In this document: piece after piece, positions 36,109 to 44,343 of the stretch | Layout: each line of letters begins with the position of its first letter | Numbering within the stretch: position 1 is the stretch's first letter | Origin: an uncultured Clostridia bacterium | GTDB taxonomy: Bacteria; Bacillota; Clostridia; Lachnospirales; Bianqueaceae | Direction of reading: 5' to 3' | Assembly: GCA_944376225.1 (NCBI GenBank) | Contig: CALWBZ010000100.1 | Coordinates: 1 to 54,862, forward strand | DNA length: 54,862 nucleotides | Notes under the pieces: model-generated | Told to the model about the DNA's origin: nothing | Seen by the model: the letters and a program-made list of their open reading frames with translations, nothing else | The model's database searches: none | Position numbers and translations under genes: made by a program

Positions 36109-36504
36109 GTGAACGGAGTGGTCAATGAATACAAGGTCCGGGCAATGACCCAGGCCGCTTTATACGAGAGCAGCCAGCAGTATCGCCGGGACTTTTTCGT
36201 GAAACGCTATTTTAAGGCGGACTACATTGCGCTCAATCGTTTTATTACCAAAGCCTGGATGACGGTGTTTTACGCGATCGCCTTGCTGGCATATATGTTC
36301 CAGCAGGTTTATGTGGAGAGCGTGGATCTATTGCATTACGATTATCAGGGCTTCGTGGTCAAAAATGTGCTGCTGTATTTAGCCATCAGTATCGGTATCT
36401 CGCTGATCACCTCGGCGGTATACGGCAGCCGCTACGCGAAGGCGGAGAAGAGGATGGCCGGCTATTTTAAGAAGTTGGATCAGATCGATCGCTATGCATC
36501 GTGA
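36109..36504 (+). CDS. Small membrane protein, unknown function
   Basis: A protein of about 131 residues with a charged N-terminal part and two transmembrane helices (AWMTVFYAIALLAYMFQQVY and VLLYLAISIGISLITSAVY), ending in a basic tail. I do not recognise a family. Starts GTG 36109, GTG 36118 and ATG 36145 are all in frame; TAGAGGA fits 36118 best by spacing. It precedes a larger membrane protein and the c-di-AMP cyclase operon on the same strand, so a shared envelope role is plausible, but this is inference. Confidence 0.65.
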   Translation: MNGVVNEYKVRAMTQAALYESSQQYRRDFFVKRYFKADYIALNRFITKAWMTVFYAIALLAYMFQQVYVESVDLLHYDYQGFVVKNVLLYLAISIGISLITSAVYGSRYAKAEKRMAGYFKKLDQIDRYAS

Positions 36505-36545
36505 GACGCCCCCTTTAAGGCTAAACAGATACGAGGTATAATTCT

Positions 36546-37970
36546 ATGAAAACGATTTATCAGATACGCGGCGTGATCTGCCGGTTTTTCATGCAGTATG
36601 AGTTAATCGCGAAGGTTTTGTTGAAATTCTGCGCTTACTTGTTTATTTTTCGGCAGATCGCGGGTTGGGACGGATTTTCTTCCGCGGGCGTGTTAAACGC
36701 CTTTTCCGTGCATATGCTGCTGGCGCTTTTATGCGTGCTGCTGCCCTCCCGCTTCGCGGTATTCTTTTCCTTTGGGATTATCATTTACAATATCTATCAG
36801 GTTTCCTTATGGGGCGCCTTGATGGCGGCGGTGATCCTGCTGATTCTTTACGTCATGGTGGCGAGGCTGTGCCCGGACGAGACGGTGCTCATGATTCTCC
36901 TGCCCCTGGCGATGAAATGGAACATGTTTATGATCGTGCCCCTGTTTGCGGGGCTGTATATGGGAGTCTTCTCCATCATCCCCTTGGTGGGGGGCGTGTT
37001 GGTATGGGGAATCCTGCGTATCCTTCCCGCTTTTCTGGCCTTTAGCGAGACGGAGTTTGAACAGCTTCCGGAGGCCTTTTCCGACACGGCAAATTATATC
37101 ATCGATCAGCTCGCCCTAAACGAAAACCTGATTTTCATGATGGTACTCTGCGCGGGCGTGGTTTTGGTCATTTATTTGCTGAACAAAATCAATATCAACT
37201 ACATGCGTTACATCTCCCTGGCGGCCGGGGCGATGGTGGGACTCGTATGCATGATCGTAGGCCGCGTGGTGGGCATGACGGACACGGGGATTTTCTCCGC
37301 GCTCCTGATTCCGGTCATCTCCCTGGCGATCATGGTGGTGGTAGAGTTCTTCCACATGGCGCTCAATTACAAGATGGCCCAACGGCTTACCTTTGTGGAT
37401 GACGAATACTATTATTACGTTCAGGCCGTGCCCAAGATCCTGGGGATCAAGAATAAGACCGAGGTCAAACGCATCACCGGAAACACCGACCCGGTGGAAG
37501 AGGTAAGGGAACAGCCCGCGCCGTCCCCGTCCCGGGAGGAGGAGCCGGCTGCCCAGCCCTCCGCGTTGACGGAAAAGCTGATGCATACGACCCAGAAGAT
37601 CGGCGAGCTGTTCACCCAGGTGGGGGACAAGGCCAAGGATCTTTGGGGCCAAGTGAAGGAAAAGCAGGCGCAGGGAAGCAAAGGAAAACAAGGGGAAGAA
37701 CCGGAAGCCCTATCCCGAGAGGAATTCATGGCGGAAGAGATTATGCCGGAAGAGCCCTGGACCGAGCCGGCTCCGGAGGAACCCCTTCAGGAAGACGCCG
37801 AGGAGGTGATCCCGGAGAGTTCTTTTGCGGATCAGATCCCTACCAAGGAGAATGTAGAGGAGCTGGCCAAGCGCACCGGATGGTCGGACGAGACCATTAA
37901 GGATTTCTTTGCCGGATTGGATCTGGATATGAAAGAGGCAGAAGACGATGAGGATCCGAACAGGCAATAA
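36546..37970 (+). CDS. Polytopic membrane protein with acidic cytoplasmic tail
   Basis: A 474-residue protein of unknown function. Roughly the first 280 residues hold about eight hydrophobic segments, such as LLALLCVLLPSRFAVFFSFG and IPLVGGVLVWGILRILPAFL. The rest is a hydrophilic Pro/Glu/Gln-rich tail (about 315-474) that looks largely disordered and ends in a short helical segment. No transporter signature is evident. It lies 41 bp after the small membrane protein and 95 bp before cdaA, with a hairpin between. Confidence 0.75.
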   Translation: MKTIYQIRGVICRFFMQYELIAKVLLKFCAYLFIFRQIAGWDGFSSAGVLNAFSVHMLLALLCVLLPSRFAVFFSFGIIIYNIYQVSLWGALMAAVILLILYVMVARLCPDETVLMILLPLAMKWNMFMIVPLFAGLYMGVFSIIPLVGGVLVWGILRILPAFLAFSETEFEQLPEAFSDTANYIIDQLALNENLIFMMVLCAGVVLVIYLLNKININYMRYISLAAGAMVGLVCMIVGRVVGMTDTGIFSALLIPVISLAIMVVVEFFHMALNYKMAQRLTFVDDEYYYYVQAVPKILGIKNKTEVKRITGNTDPVEEVREQPAPSPSREEEPAAQPSALTEKLMHTTQKIGELFTQVGDKAKDLWGQVKEKQAQGSKGKQGEEPEALSREEFMAEEIMPEEPWTEPAPEEPLQEDAEEVIPESSFADQIPTKENVEELAKRTGWSDETIKDFFAGLDLDMKEAEDDEDPNRQ

Positions 37971-37983
37971 ATAGAGATATCAG

Positions 37984-38008
37984 AGGGCTGCCCCGGTAAG
38001 GCAGCCCT
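37984..38008 (+). other. Hairpin between membrane gene and cdaA
   Basis: AGGGCTGCC (37984-37992) pairs perfectly with GGCAGCCCT (38000-38008). No T-run follows, so termination would be weak or factor-dependent. Confidence 0.65.
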
Positions 38009-38065
38009 TACGACGTTAGACGGTAAAAGCGTACACGGGGTACATAGAAATGAGGTGAAGGCGGG

Positions 38066-38944
38066 ATGAGTTGGTTGGATCAGGTGATGGAATGGCTGCA
38101 GACGAGTACGGGGATTACCTTCATGCCGAAGCTGGGATGGATCGATCTCTTAGACATTCTGTTTGTGGCGTTTCTGGTGTATCAGATTCTGGTTTGGTTT
38201 CGGATGACGAGGGCATGGACGCTGTTTAAGGGCGTGATTCTGCTCGTAGTCATCGCGTTGGCATCTTCCATGCTCCGAATGAACATGACGTCCTGGCTAT
38301 TACAGAACACGATGGTTTACGGCGTATTGGCGGTGGTCATCATCTTCCAGCCGGAAATCCGCAAGGCGTTGGAACGATTAGGGCATAGCGGCCTGTTCTC
38401 CATTCTCACCAGCGACGAGGGAGAGGATCGGGTATCCCGGGAGACGGTGCAGGAGATCGCCGAGGCCATGGAACAGATGGCGGCGGTGAAGACGGGGGCG
38501 CTGATCGTGGTGGAACAGGAGGTAAGGCTGGGAGAGTATGAGCAGACGGGAATCGCCGTAGACGGCCTTGTGACTTCCCAGCTGCTGATCAATATCTTCG
38601 AGAAAAACACGCCCTTACACGACGGCGCCGTGATCATCCGGGACAATCGCATCGTATCCGCCACCTGTTATCTGCCCCTTTCCGACAACATGAACATCAG
38701 TAAGGCCATGGGCACCCGGCATCGGGCGGCCCTGGGGCTGAGCGAGGTTTCGGACGCCAAGATCTTCGTCGTATCCGAAGAGACGGGAGCCATGTCCATG
38801 GCCCAGGGCGGAAAGATCACGAGACAGATCGACCGGGAATTTATCCTGGGGCAGTTTCAACATAAAGAGAAGCAGGAGAAGAAGACCTCGGCGCTGCGCC
38901 GAAAGGTTCAGCTGAGGAAGGACAAGGGAGGCAAAAGAAAATGA
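38066..38944 (+). CDS. cdaA: Diadenylate cyclase CdaA
   Basis: CdaA makes c-di-AMP from two ATP at the membrane; c-di-AMP controls potassium and osmolyte balance and wall homeostasis. The 292-residue protein has three N-terminal transmembrane helices, then the DAC domain with HDGAV (Asp186-Gly-Ala) and RHR (218-220). The C-terminus is basic. Its stop overlaps the cdaR ATG as ATGA, the usual arrangement. In most Bacillota cdaA-cdaR is followed by glmM; here it is not. Confidence 0.96.
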   Translation: MSWLDQVMEWLQTSTGITFMPKLGWIDLLDILFVAFLVYQILVWFRMTRAWTLFKGVILLVVIALASSMLRMNMTSWLLQNTMVYGVLAVVIIFQPEIRKALERLGHSGLFSILTSDEGEDRVSRETVQEIAEAMEQMAAVKTGALIVVEQEVRLGEYEQTGIAVDGLVTSQLLINIFEKNTPLHDGAVIIRDNRIVSATCYLPLSDNMNISKAMGTRHRAALGLSEVSDAKIFVVSEETGAMSMAQGGKITRQIDREFILGQFQHKEKQEKKTSALRRKVQLRKDKGGKRK

Positions 38945-40242
38945 TCGATTTCCTGAAGAAATTCTTTTCCAAGAATTTGCTGATCAAAGCCTTTTCCCTT
39001 GTGTTCGCCTTTTGTTTATGGCTCGTGGTAGTCAATCAATTGGATCCTGTGACGAACCAGACGATTTATAACGTGCCGGTGACCGTCAAAAACGAGAATT
39101 ACTTTGCCGAGCGCGATCAGTATGTGACGATAGAATCGGAGCTTTCCGTCAACGTGACGGTGAGCGGCCGCCGCTCCGAGGTGGAGAAGCTTTCCGCGGA
39201 GGATTTTACGGCCACGGTGGACTATATGGAGGCGGATCCGGTCGTCGGCCGAGGACAGATTCGCTGTGTCAGCAGCAACCGAAGCGTGACGATTCAGGAT
39301 CTGAGCCAAACCTATATCCAGCTCTCCGTGGAAGATATGATCAGTAAGGAGCTGGCCGTGGAGGTGCAGACCGAGGGAACCCCGGAAGATGGGTATGTGG
39401 TGGCGGAAGATGATCCGTATATGATCGCGGAGCCCAGCACGGTGGTCGTTTCGGGGCCCAAGTCCCAGGTAGCTTTGATTTCTTCCGCGGCAGTCACCAT
39501 CGACGTGGAGGGCGCTTCGGAGGATGTATCCGGCCAGGGAAAAGCCATCGAATTTCGGGGAGTGGACGGAGAGGAAATCCGCCTGGAGGAGTATCCGGAC
39601 CTGCAAGTTTCGGCGAAACTCATGACCCGGCTGAGCCTGCCGGTTTATACCGTGCGAACCCTGCCCGTGAATCCGGTGGAGGTCATCGAGGATCCGAACA
39701 GTGATTATACGGTGGAGAGCCAGAGCCTGTCCTTAGAAGAGGTCAGGGTGTACGGACCGGCGGAGGTGCTTGAGGAAATCGGCTCCATCACGCTCAGTTC
39801 CGTGATGACCCAGGGACAGACGGGAGACTTTGAATATACTTATGACCTCTCGTCCGTGTGCGCCAGCCTGTCAAAGCAATATAACGCGAATATCGGCCTC
39901 GCCGAGGGAAGCGAGCAGAAGGCGGTATTGACGGTAAAATTAGAAAAGAAGGCGACGAAACAGTTTACCCTCGGCGCCTCGAACTATAGCTTTAAGAATA
40001 AGGCGGAGGGGAAAACTTACGAGCTTTCGGCGGGGTATCAGACCCTGACCCTTAAGGGAAAGGCCGAAGACTTAGAGAACATGACGGCGGCCAACATCCG
40101 GATAGAGCTCGATGTGGGGGCCTTCGCGGAAGACGGCGTCTACGAGGTCGAAGCCGTCTACATATTGCCGGAGGGCGTCACGGCGGTCAACGCGCCCGGC
40201 GCGATTTCCGTCACGGTGGAGCCGGAGGAGACCAATGAATAA
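38941..40242 (+). CDS. cdaR: YbbR-domain regulator of CdaA
   Basis: CdaR is an anchored extracytoplasmic protein that binds CdaA and tunes c-di-AMP synthesis. The 433-residue protein has one N-terminal transmembrane helix (AFSLVFAFCLWLVVVNQ) and about four YbbR-type beta domains outside the membrane (for example VTVKNENYFAERDQYVTIES and VVVSGPKSQVALISSA). Length is within the family range. Translation is coupled to cdaA. Confidence 0.93.
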   Translation: MIDFLKKFFSKNLLIKAFSLVFAFCLWLVVVNQLDPVTNQTIYNVPVTVKNENYFAERDQYVTIESELSVNVTVSGRRSEVEKLSAEDFTATVDYMEADPVVGRGQIRCVSSNRSVTIQDLSQTYIQLSVEDMISKELAVEVQTEGTPEDGYVVAEDDPYMIAEPSTVVVSGPKSQVALISSAAVTIDVEGASEDVSGQGKAIEFRGVDGEEIRLEEYPDLQVSAKLMTRLSLPVYTVRTLPVNPVEVIEDPNSDYTVESQSLSLEEVRVYGPAEVLEEIGSITLSSVMTQGQTGDFEYTYDLSSVCASLSKQYNANIGLAEGSEQKAVLTVKLEKKATKQFTLGASNYSFKNKAEGKTYELSAGYQTLTLKGKAEDLENMTAANIRIELDVGAFAEDGVYEVEAVYILPEGVTAVNAPGAISVTVEPEETNE

Positions 40243-40274
40243 CCGCATATACGAAGACGAGGGAGGAACGACCG

Positions 40275-41927
40275 GTGCCTAAGTTTTATAAAAAAGGCGC
40301 GATGGAATACGTGCAGTCCCATTGGGGCAAAGACTTTACGGAACGATTGCTGGAGGAACTCAATTTCCGCGACCTGGAGGATTTCTTTGTCGCCATGATG
40401 AAACGGGCGGACTGGATCCTGGACGATCAGACCTGGAACGACATGGAGCTCAATAGGGTCTACTGCAAGCTGAACCGGACCTATACGAGCCAGGGACAGC
40501 AGATGCTCTATAACATGCTGCGCACGCTGATCTTTGAAGAGGAGGAGCTCAAACGACGGGACCGGGTCATCGAGTTTTTCCAGCATAACAAAGAGGCAAG
40601 GGATAAGATCTCCTGCCTGCTGTTCTATCTGGGAAAGATGGAATATGACGGCACGGCCTCCCTTCTCTTTAAGGGAATCCCTAAGCTCCCGGATTACGCC
40701 AGTTATGCCAACGGCCTGACCATCGCCATGGCGGCGGCCATCGTCGCGATCCCCTTCTTTCATCTGGGCGGGCTGATGGCCACGGTCATCATGTTCGTGG
40801 TCAACACCATGTTCCATCAGAAGCTGAACATCAGTACCGAGGCCACCATGCCCGGCGTGCGCAATATCGCGCGGATGCTGACGGTGGCGGAGGAACTGGG
40901 GAATTTTCAGATCCCCCAGTTGGAAAAGCATTACAGCAGCTTTTTCCGTAAGTGTGTCAAGAAGTGCGAGATCATCAAGAAGAAGGCGGGGAAGCTGGGC
41001 ATCGGCGGGGGAGATCCCACCGGCATCTTCGAGTATGCCAAGATTTTGTTCCTCACGGAGGATCGGGCCTTCATCCGCTGTCTAAAGTACGTGGAGCAGG
41101 AAGCGCCGGTATTGAGGGTGCTTTATCGAAAACTGGGCGAGCTGGACGCTCTCTTATCGGTGGCCTCCTTCCGCAGAGGCTTACGACGGGTCACCAAGCC
41201 GGTCTTCGTAGCTGAACCCCGGTATTTCAAGGCGGAAAACATCGTTCATCCCCTGCTGACCCAGGGCGTGCCCAATTCCTTGGAAATGAAGGGGGGAAAC
41301 GTGGTCATCACCGGTTCCAACATGTCGGGAAAGTCTACATTCCTCCGGACGTTGGCCACGGGAGCCGTCCTGGCGCAGACCTTTTATACGGTGGTGGCGG
41401 ACAGCTACGAGGCGTCTTTCTTTAACATCCTCACCTCCATCAGTCCCAGCGACGATCTGATGGAAGGCAAGAGTTACTACATGGCGGAGGCGGAGGCGCT
41501 GCTTCGGATGGTGCAGGTGCTGGACGAAAACCGTACGTCGCTCCTGCTCATCGACGAGATCTTCCGAGGGACGAACCCGATCGAGCGGGTAGCCGCCGCC
41601 TCGGCCTTGCTGGAATACCTGGCCAGGCATAATACGATGGTCATCGTGGCCACCCATGATATCGAGATCACCCAGAAGGTGAAAGACCTATACGACAGCT
41701 ATCATTTCAGCGAGAAGGTGACGAAGGAATCGCTGGATTTCGACTATAAGCTCAAGCCGGGCGTCCTGCGGGTGCCCAACGGCATACGGATCCTGGAATA
41801 TCTGGGATATCCGGAAGAGATTACGGAAGAAGCATTCCGGGAGACCGGTTATGTGGGCTTTACGGCGCCCGAGGAAGAAGAGGAGCCGGAGGCCGAAGAC
41901 GGAAAGGGGGACACACAGGATGAATAA
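40275..41927 (+). CDS. MutS-like ATPase with membrane hairpin
   Basis: A 550-residue protein with a MutS C-terminal ABC-type ATPase: Walker A GSNMSGKST (about 350-358), Walker B LLLIDEIFRGTNPIE (about 423-437) and HD in ATHDIEIT. It lacks the MutS mismatch-recognition and connector domains. Residues 147-180 (GLTIAMAAAIVAIPFFHLGG onwards) form one or two membrane segments within a clamp-like helical region. It is thus a MutS-family paralogue of unknown role, not MutS1 or MutS2. GTG start at 40275 after GGGAGG. It overlaps the next gene by 8 bp. Confidence 0.85.
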   Translation: MPKFYKKGAMEYVQSHWGKDFTERLLEELNFRDLEDFFVAMMKRADWILDDQTWNDMELNRVYCKLNRTYTSQGQQMLYNMLRTLIFEEEELKRRDRVIEFFQHNKEARDKISCLLFYLGKMEYDGTASLLFKGIPKLPDYASYANGLTIAMAAAIVAIPFFHLGGLMATVIMFVVNTMFHQKLNISTEATMPGVRNIARMLTVAEELGNFQIPQLEKHYSSFFRKCVKKCEIIKKKAGKLGIGGGDPTGIFEYAKILFLTEDRAFIRCLKYVEQEAPVLRVLYRKLGELDALLSVASFRRGLRRVTKPVFVAEPRYFKAENIVHPLLTQGVPNSLEMKGGNVVITGSNMSGKSTFLRTLATGAVLAQTFYTVVADSYEASFFNILTSISPSDDLMEGKSYYMAEAEALLRMVQVLDENRTSLLLIDEIFRGTNPIERVAAASALLEYLARHNTMVIVATHDIEITQKVKDLYDSYHFSEKVTKESLDFDYKLKPGVLRVPNGIRILEYLGYPEEITEEAFRETGYVGFTAPEEEEEPEAEDGKGDTQDE

Positions 41928-44337
41928 GAAATCTTTGCAGGAAATGATGCCGCTCGCGGACGTGCTCAACCGGGACATCGTCTGCGACTGCGGCAAGATC
42001 CATCGGGCGGATATCGACGCCGTGGTGATCGGACAGGGAGCGATGGAATACGTGCCCCAGCTCCTTACCCAGCGGGGCATGGGGACGGTCATGCTCTTGG
42101 AAGACACCCATACCTATGACGCCGCGGGAAAGCAGGCCGCCGAGATCATCCGGGGAGCGGGCATCACCGTCTATGAGATGATCTACCGAAGGGAGGAGGG
42201 CTGGGTCACCGCCGACGAACAGGCGATGGACGAGGGCGCCGCCTTCTTTCACGGGTGCGAGACGCGGCCGGACGTGATTATTTCCGTAGGATCCGGTACC
42301 ATGAACGACTTGGGCAAGGTCATCGGCAGCATGGTGGACGCCCCCCAGTGGGTGATCGGCACCGCCGCTTCCATGGACGGGTACGCCTCCACCGTGGCGG
42401 CGCTGGTCAGGAATAACCTGAAGGTGACGGAATATTACGACCCGCCCAAGGTGATCGTGGGAGATACCGCGATTTTAGCGAAAGCGCCCCGTTCTATGAC
42501 CCTAGCGGGGATCGGGGATATGGCGGCCAAGTATAACTCGGGACTGGACTGGCGTTTAAGTCACCTGATCACGGGGGAGTATTACTGTGATTTCGTGGCC
42601 AAGGCCATGCTCGAGGTGACGGATCAGATCATGGATCTGGCCCTGGAAGCGCCGGAAGAGGGTGAATTCGGCGACGATCTTCTGGAAAGACTGATGGAAG
42701 GGCTGGTGCTTTCCGGCGTTTATATGAGCTACATGGGCTCTTCCCGGGCGGCTTCCGGCTCGGAGCATCATTTCTCTCATTTCTGGGAGATGTGGCTGCA
42801 GCTCAACGGGAAACCGGCGATTTACCACGGCACCAAGGTGGGCGTGGGAACCCTGATCATGGACCGGCTGTACCGGGAGTTTCTGAACATCGAGATCGAG
42901 GCCCGCAGGGTGATCCCGAGGCTGAGAAAATTCGACGTGGAGGCTTACCGCAAGACGCTGGCGAAAGTCTACGGCGCCGCCGCGCCGGCGATCTTGGCGG
43001 ACTATCATTATGACGCGGAAGAAAGGATCGAGCGGCTGAACAAGATCTTAGAGAACCGCAGGACGATCAACGCCATGATCCGGGAGACCTTGCCTTCCCT
43101 GGACAAGATGCGTAAGGCCATGGAGCATGTGGGGGCGGTGAGAGACTGGACCGGACTGCCCTTCATCACAGGAGAGGTGGCCTTAGAGGCGCTTTTGTAC
43201 TGCAAGGAGATGCGTCCTCACTATACGCTGTTACAGATGATGCAGGATGTGGGCGTCAACATTCGCAAGTTCGCCCCCAAGCTGACGGAGGCGGGGTATT
43301 TGCGCCTGGATCAGATCCAGATGCGGGATCCTTTCGTGCTGCCGGTTCCCGAAGAGAAGAAGTATTACCTGTTCGGCACCACGGATCCCAGCTGCTGGAA
43401 GGGGCCTTTTTACGGCTTCGACTGCTTCGTCAGCGAGGATCTAAAGACCTGGCAGGGGCCCATCGCCGCCTTCCGTCCGAAGGAGGATTTCTGGGCCGAT
43501 AAGAATTTCTGGGCCCCGGAGGTTCACCGCTACAAGGGGAAATACTATATGTTCGCCACCTTTGGCGCCGAAGGACGTCTTAAGGGAACGCAGATTCTGC
43601 GGGCGGATAAGCCGGAAGGACCCTATGAACCGATCTCGGAAGGTCCCGTCACCCCCGGGGATTGGGATTGTCTGGACGGAACCTTCTACCTGGATCCCAA
43701 GGGGAAACCCTGGATCGTCTTCTGCCATGAATGGACCCAGATCATCGACGGCGAGATCGTGGCGATGCCTTTGAAGAAGGATTTAACCGCTCCGGCGGGA
43801 GAGCCGGTGAAGCTCTTTGCCGCCTCGGAGGCCCCCTGGGCCCAGGGACGGCCCTGGAAGGAAAGACACCCGGAGAGCGATTTAGACGCCCTGAGCTACG
43901 TGACGGACGGGCCCTTCCTGGTGGAAGAAGAAGGAAGGCTCATCATGCTCTGGTCGGGGAGGGGCCCCAAGGGCTACGCGATGGGTTCCGCCTGCTCGGA
44001 AGGCGGCATCTTAGGCCCCTGGAAACAGAATAAGCGCCTGGCCTTCCAGGAGGACGGCGGACACGGCATGGTGTTTAAGACTTTCGAGGGAAAGCTTTTG
44101 ATGACCGTGCACCAGCCGAATCAGACGCCCAATGAGCGTCCCAAGTTCTTCCCGGCCAAGATTTCCGACGGAGAAATTCTCCTGGAGAAGGGCCGCGGGA
44201 GCGCTTCCGGCGCCAAGGCTCCCGCGAAAAAGAGCGAACCGAAGAAGGAGGCCGTCAAGGCAGCCTCTCCGGTGGAAAAGAAAAAGTCTAACGATTCGGT
44301 TCGGTTTACGCAGGATATGCCCTACTGGCTCTTATAA
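41920..44337 (+). CDS. Fusion: AraM-type sn-glycerol-1-phosphate dehydrogenase + GH43-type propeller
   Basis: One 805-residue frame. Residues 1 to about 455 match AraM/EgsA NAD(P)-dependent sn-glycerol-1-phosphate dehydrogenase: GSGTMNDLGK (about 124-133), with predicted metal ligands in GIGD (Asp200), SEHHFSHFWE (281-290) and the HGTK histidine near 303. From about 461 a GH43-like five-bladed propeller begins, with RDPFVLPV (Asp470), FWAPEVHRYKGKYYMFAT (WAPEV 531-535), DWDCLDGTFYLD and HEW (Glu604). A Lys-rich tail closes it. There is no signal peptide, so it should be cytoplasmic. GGAAAGGGGG precedes ATG 41920. Each domain is recognisable; the joint function is unknown. Confidence 0.88.
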   Translation: MNKKSLQEMMPLADVLNRDIVCDCGKIHRADIDAVVIGQGAMEYVPQLLTQRGMGTVMLLEDTHTYDAAGKQAAEIIRGAGITVYEMIYRREEGWVTADEQAMDEGAAFFHGCETRPDVIISVGSGTMNDLGKVIGSMVDAPQWVIGTAASMDGYASTVAALVRNNLKVTEYYDPPKVIVGDTAILAKAPRSMTLAGIGDMAAKYNSGLDWRLSHLITGEYYCDFVAKAMLEVTDQIMDLALEAPEEGEFGDDLLERLMEGLVLSGVYMSYMGSSRAASGSEHHFSHFWEMWLQLNGKPAIYHGTKVGVGTLIMDRLYREFLNIEIEARRVIPRLRKFDVEAYRKTLAKVYGAAAPAILADYHYDAEERIERLNKILENRRTINAMIRETLPSLDKMRKAMEHVGAVRDWTGLPFITGEVALEALLYCKEMRPHYTLLQMMQDVGVNIRKFAPKLTEAGYLRLDQIQMRDPFVLPVPEEKKYYLFGTTDPSCWKGPFYGFDCFVSEDLKTWQGPIAAFRPKEDFWADKNFWAPEVHRYKGKYYMFATFGAEGRLKGTQILRADKPEGPYEPISEGPVTPGDWDCLDGTFYLDPKGKPWIVFCHEWTQIIDGEIVAMPLKKDLTAPAGEPVKLFAASEAPWAQGRPWKERHPESDLDALSYVTDGPFLVEEEGRLIMLWSGRGPKGYAMGSACSEGGILGPWKQNKRLAFQEDGGHGMVFKTFEGKLLMTVHQPNQTPNERPKFFPAKISDGEILLEKGRGSASGAKAPAKKSEPKKEAVKAASPVEKKKSNDSVRFTQDMPYWLL

Positions 44338-44343
44338 GGAGCC

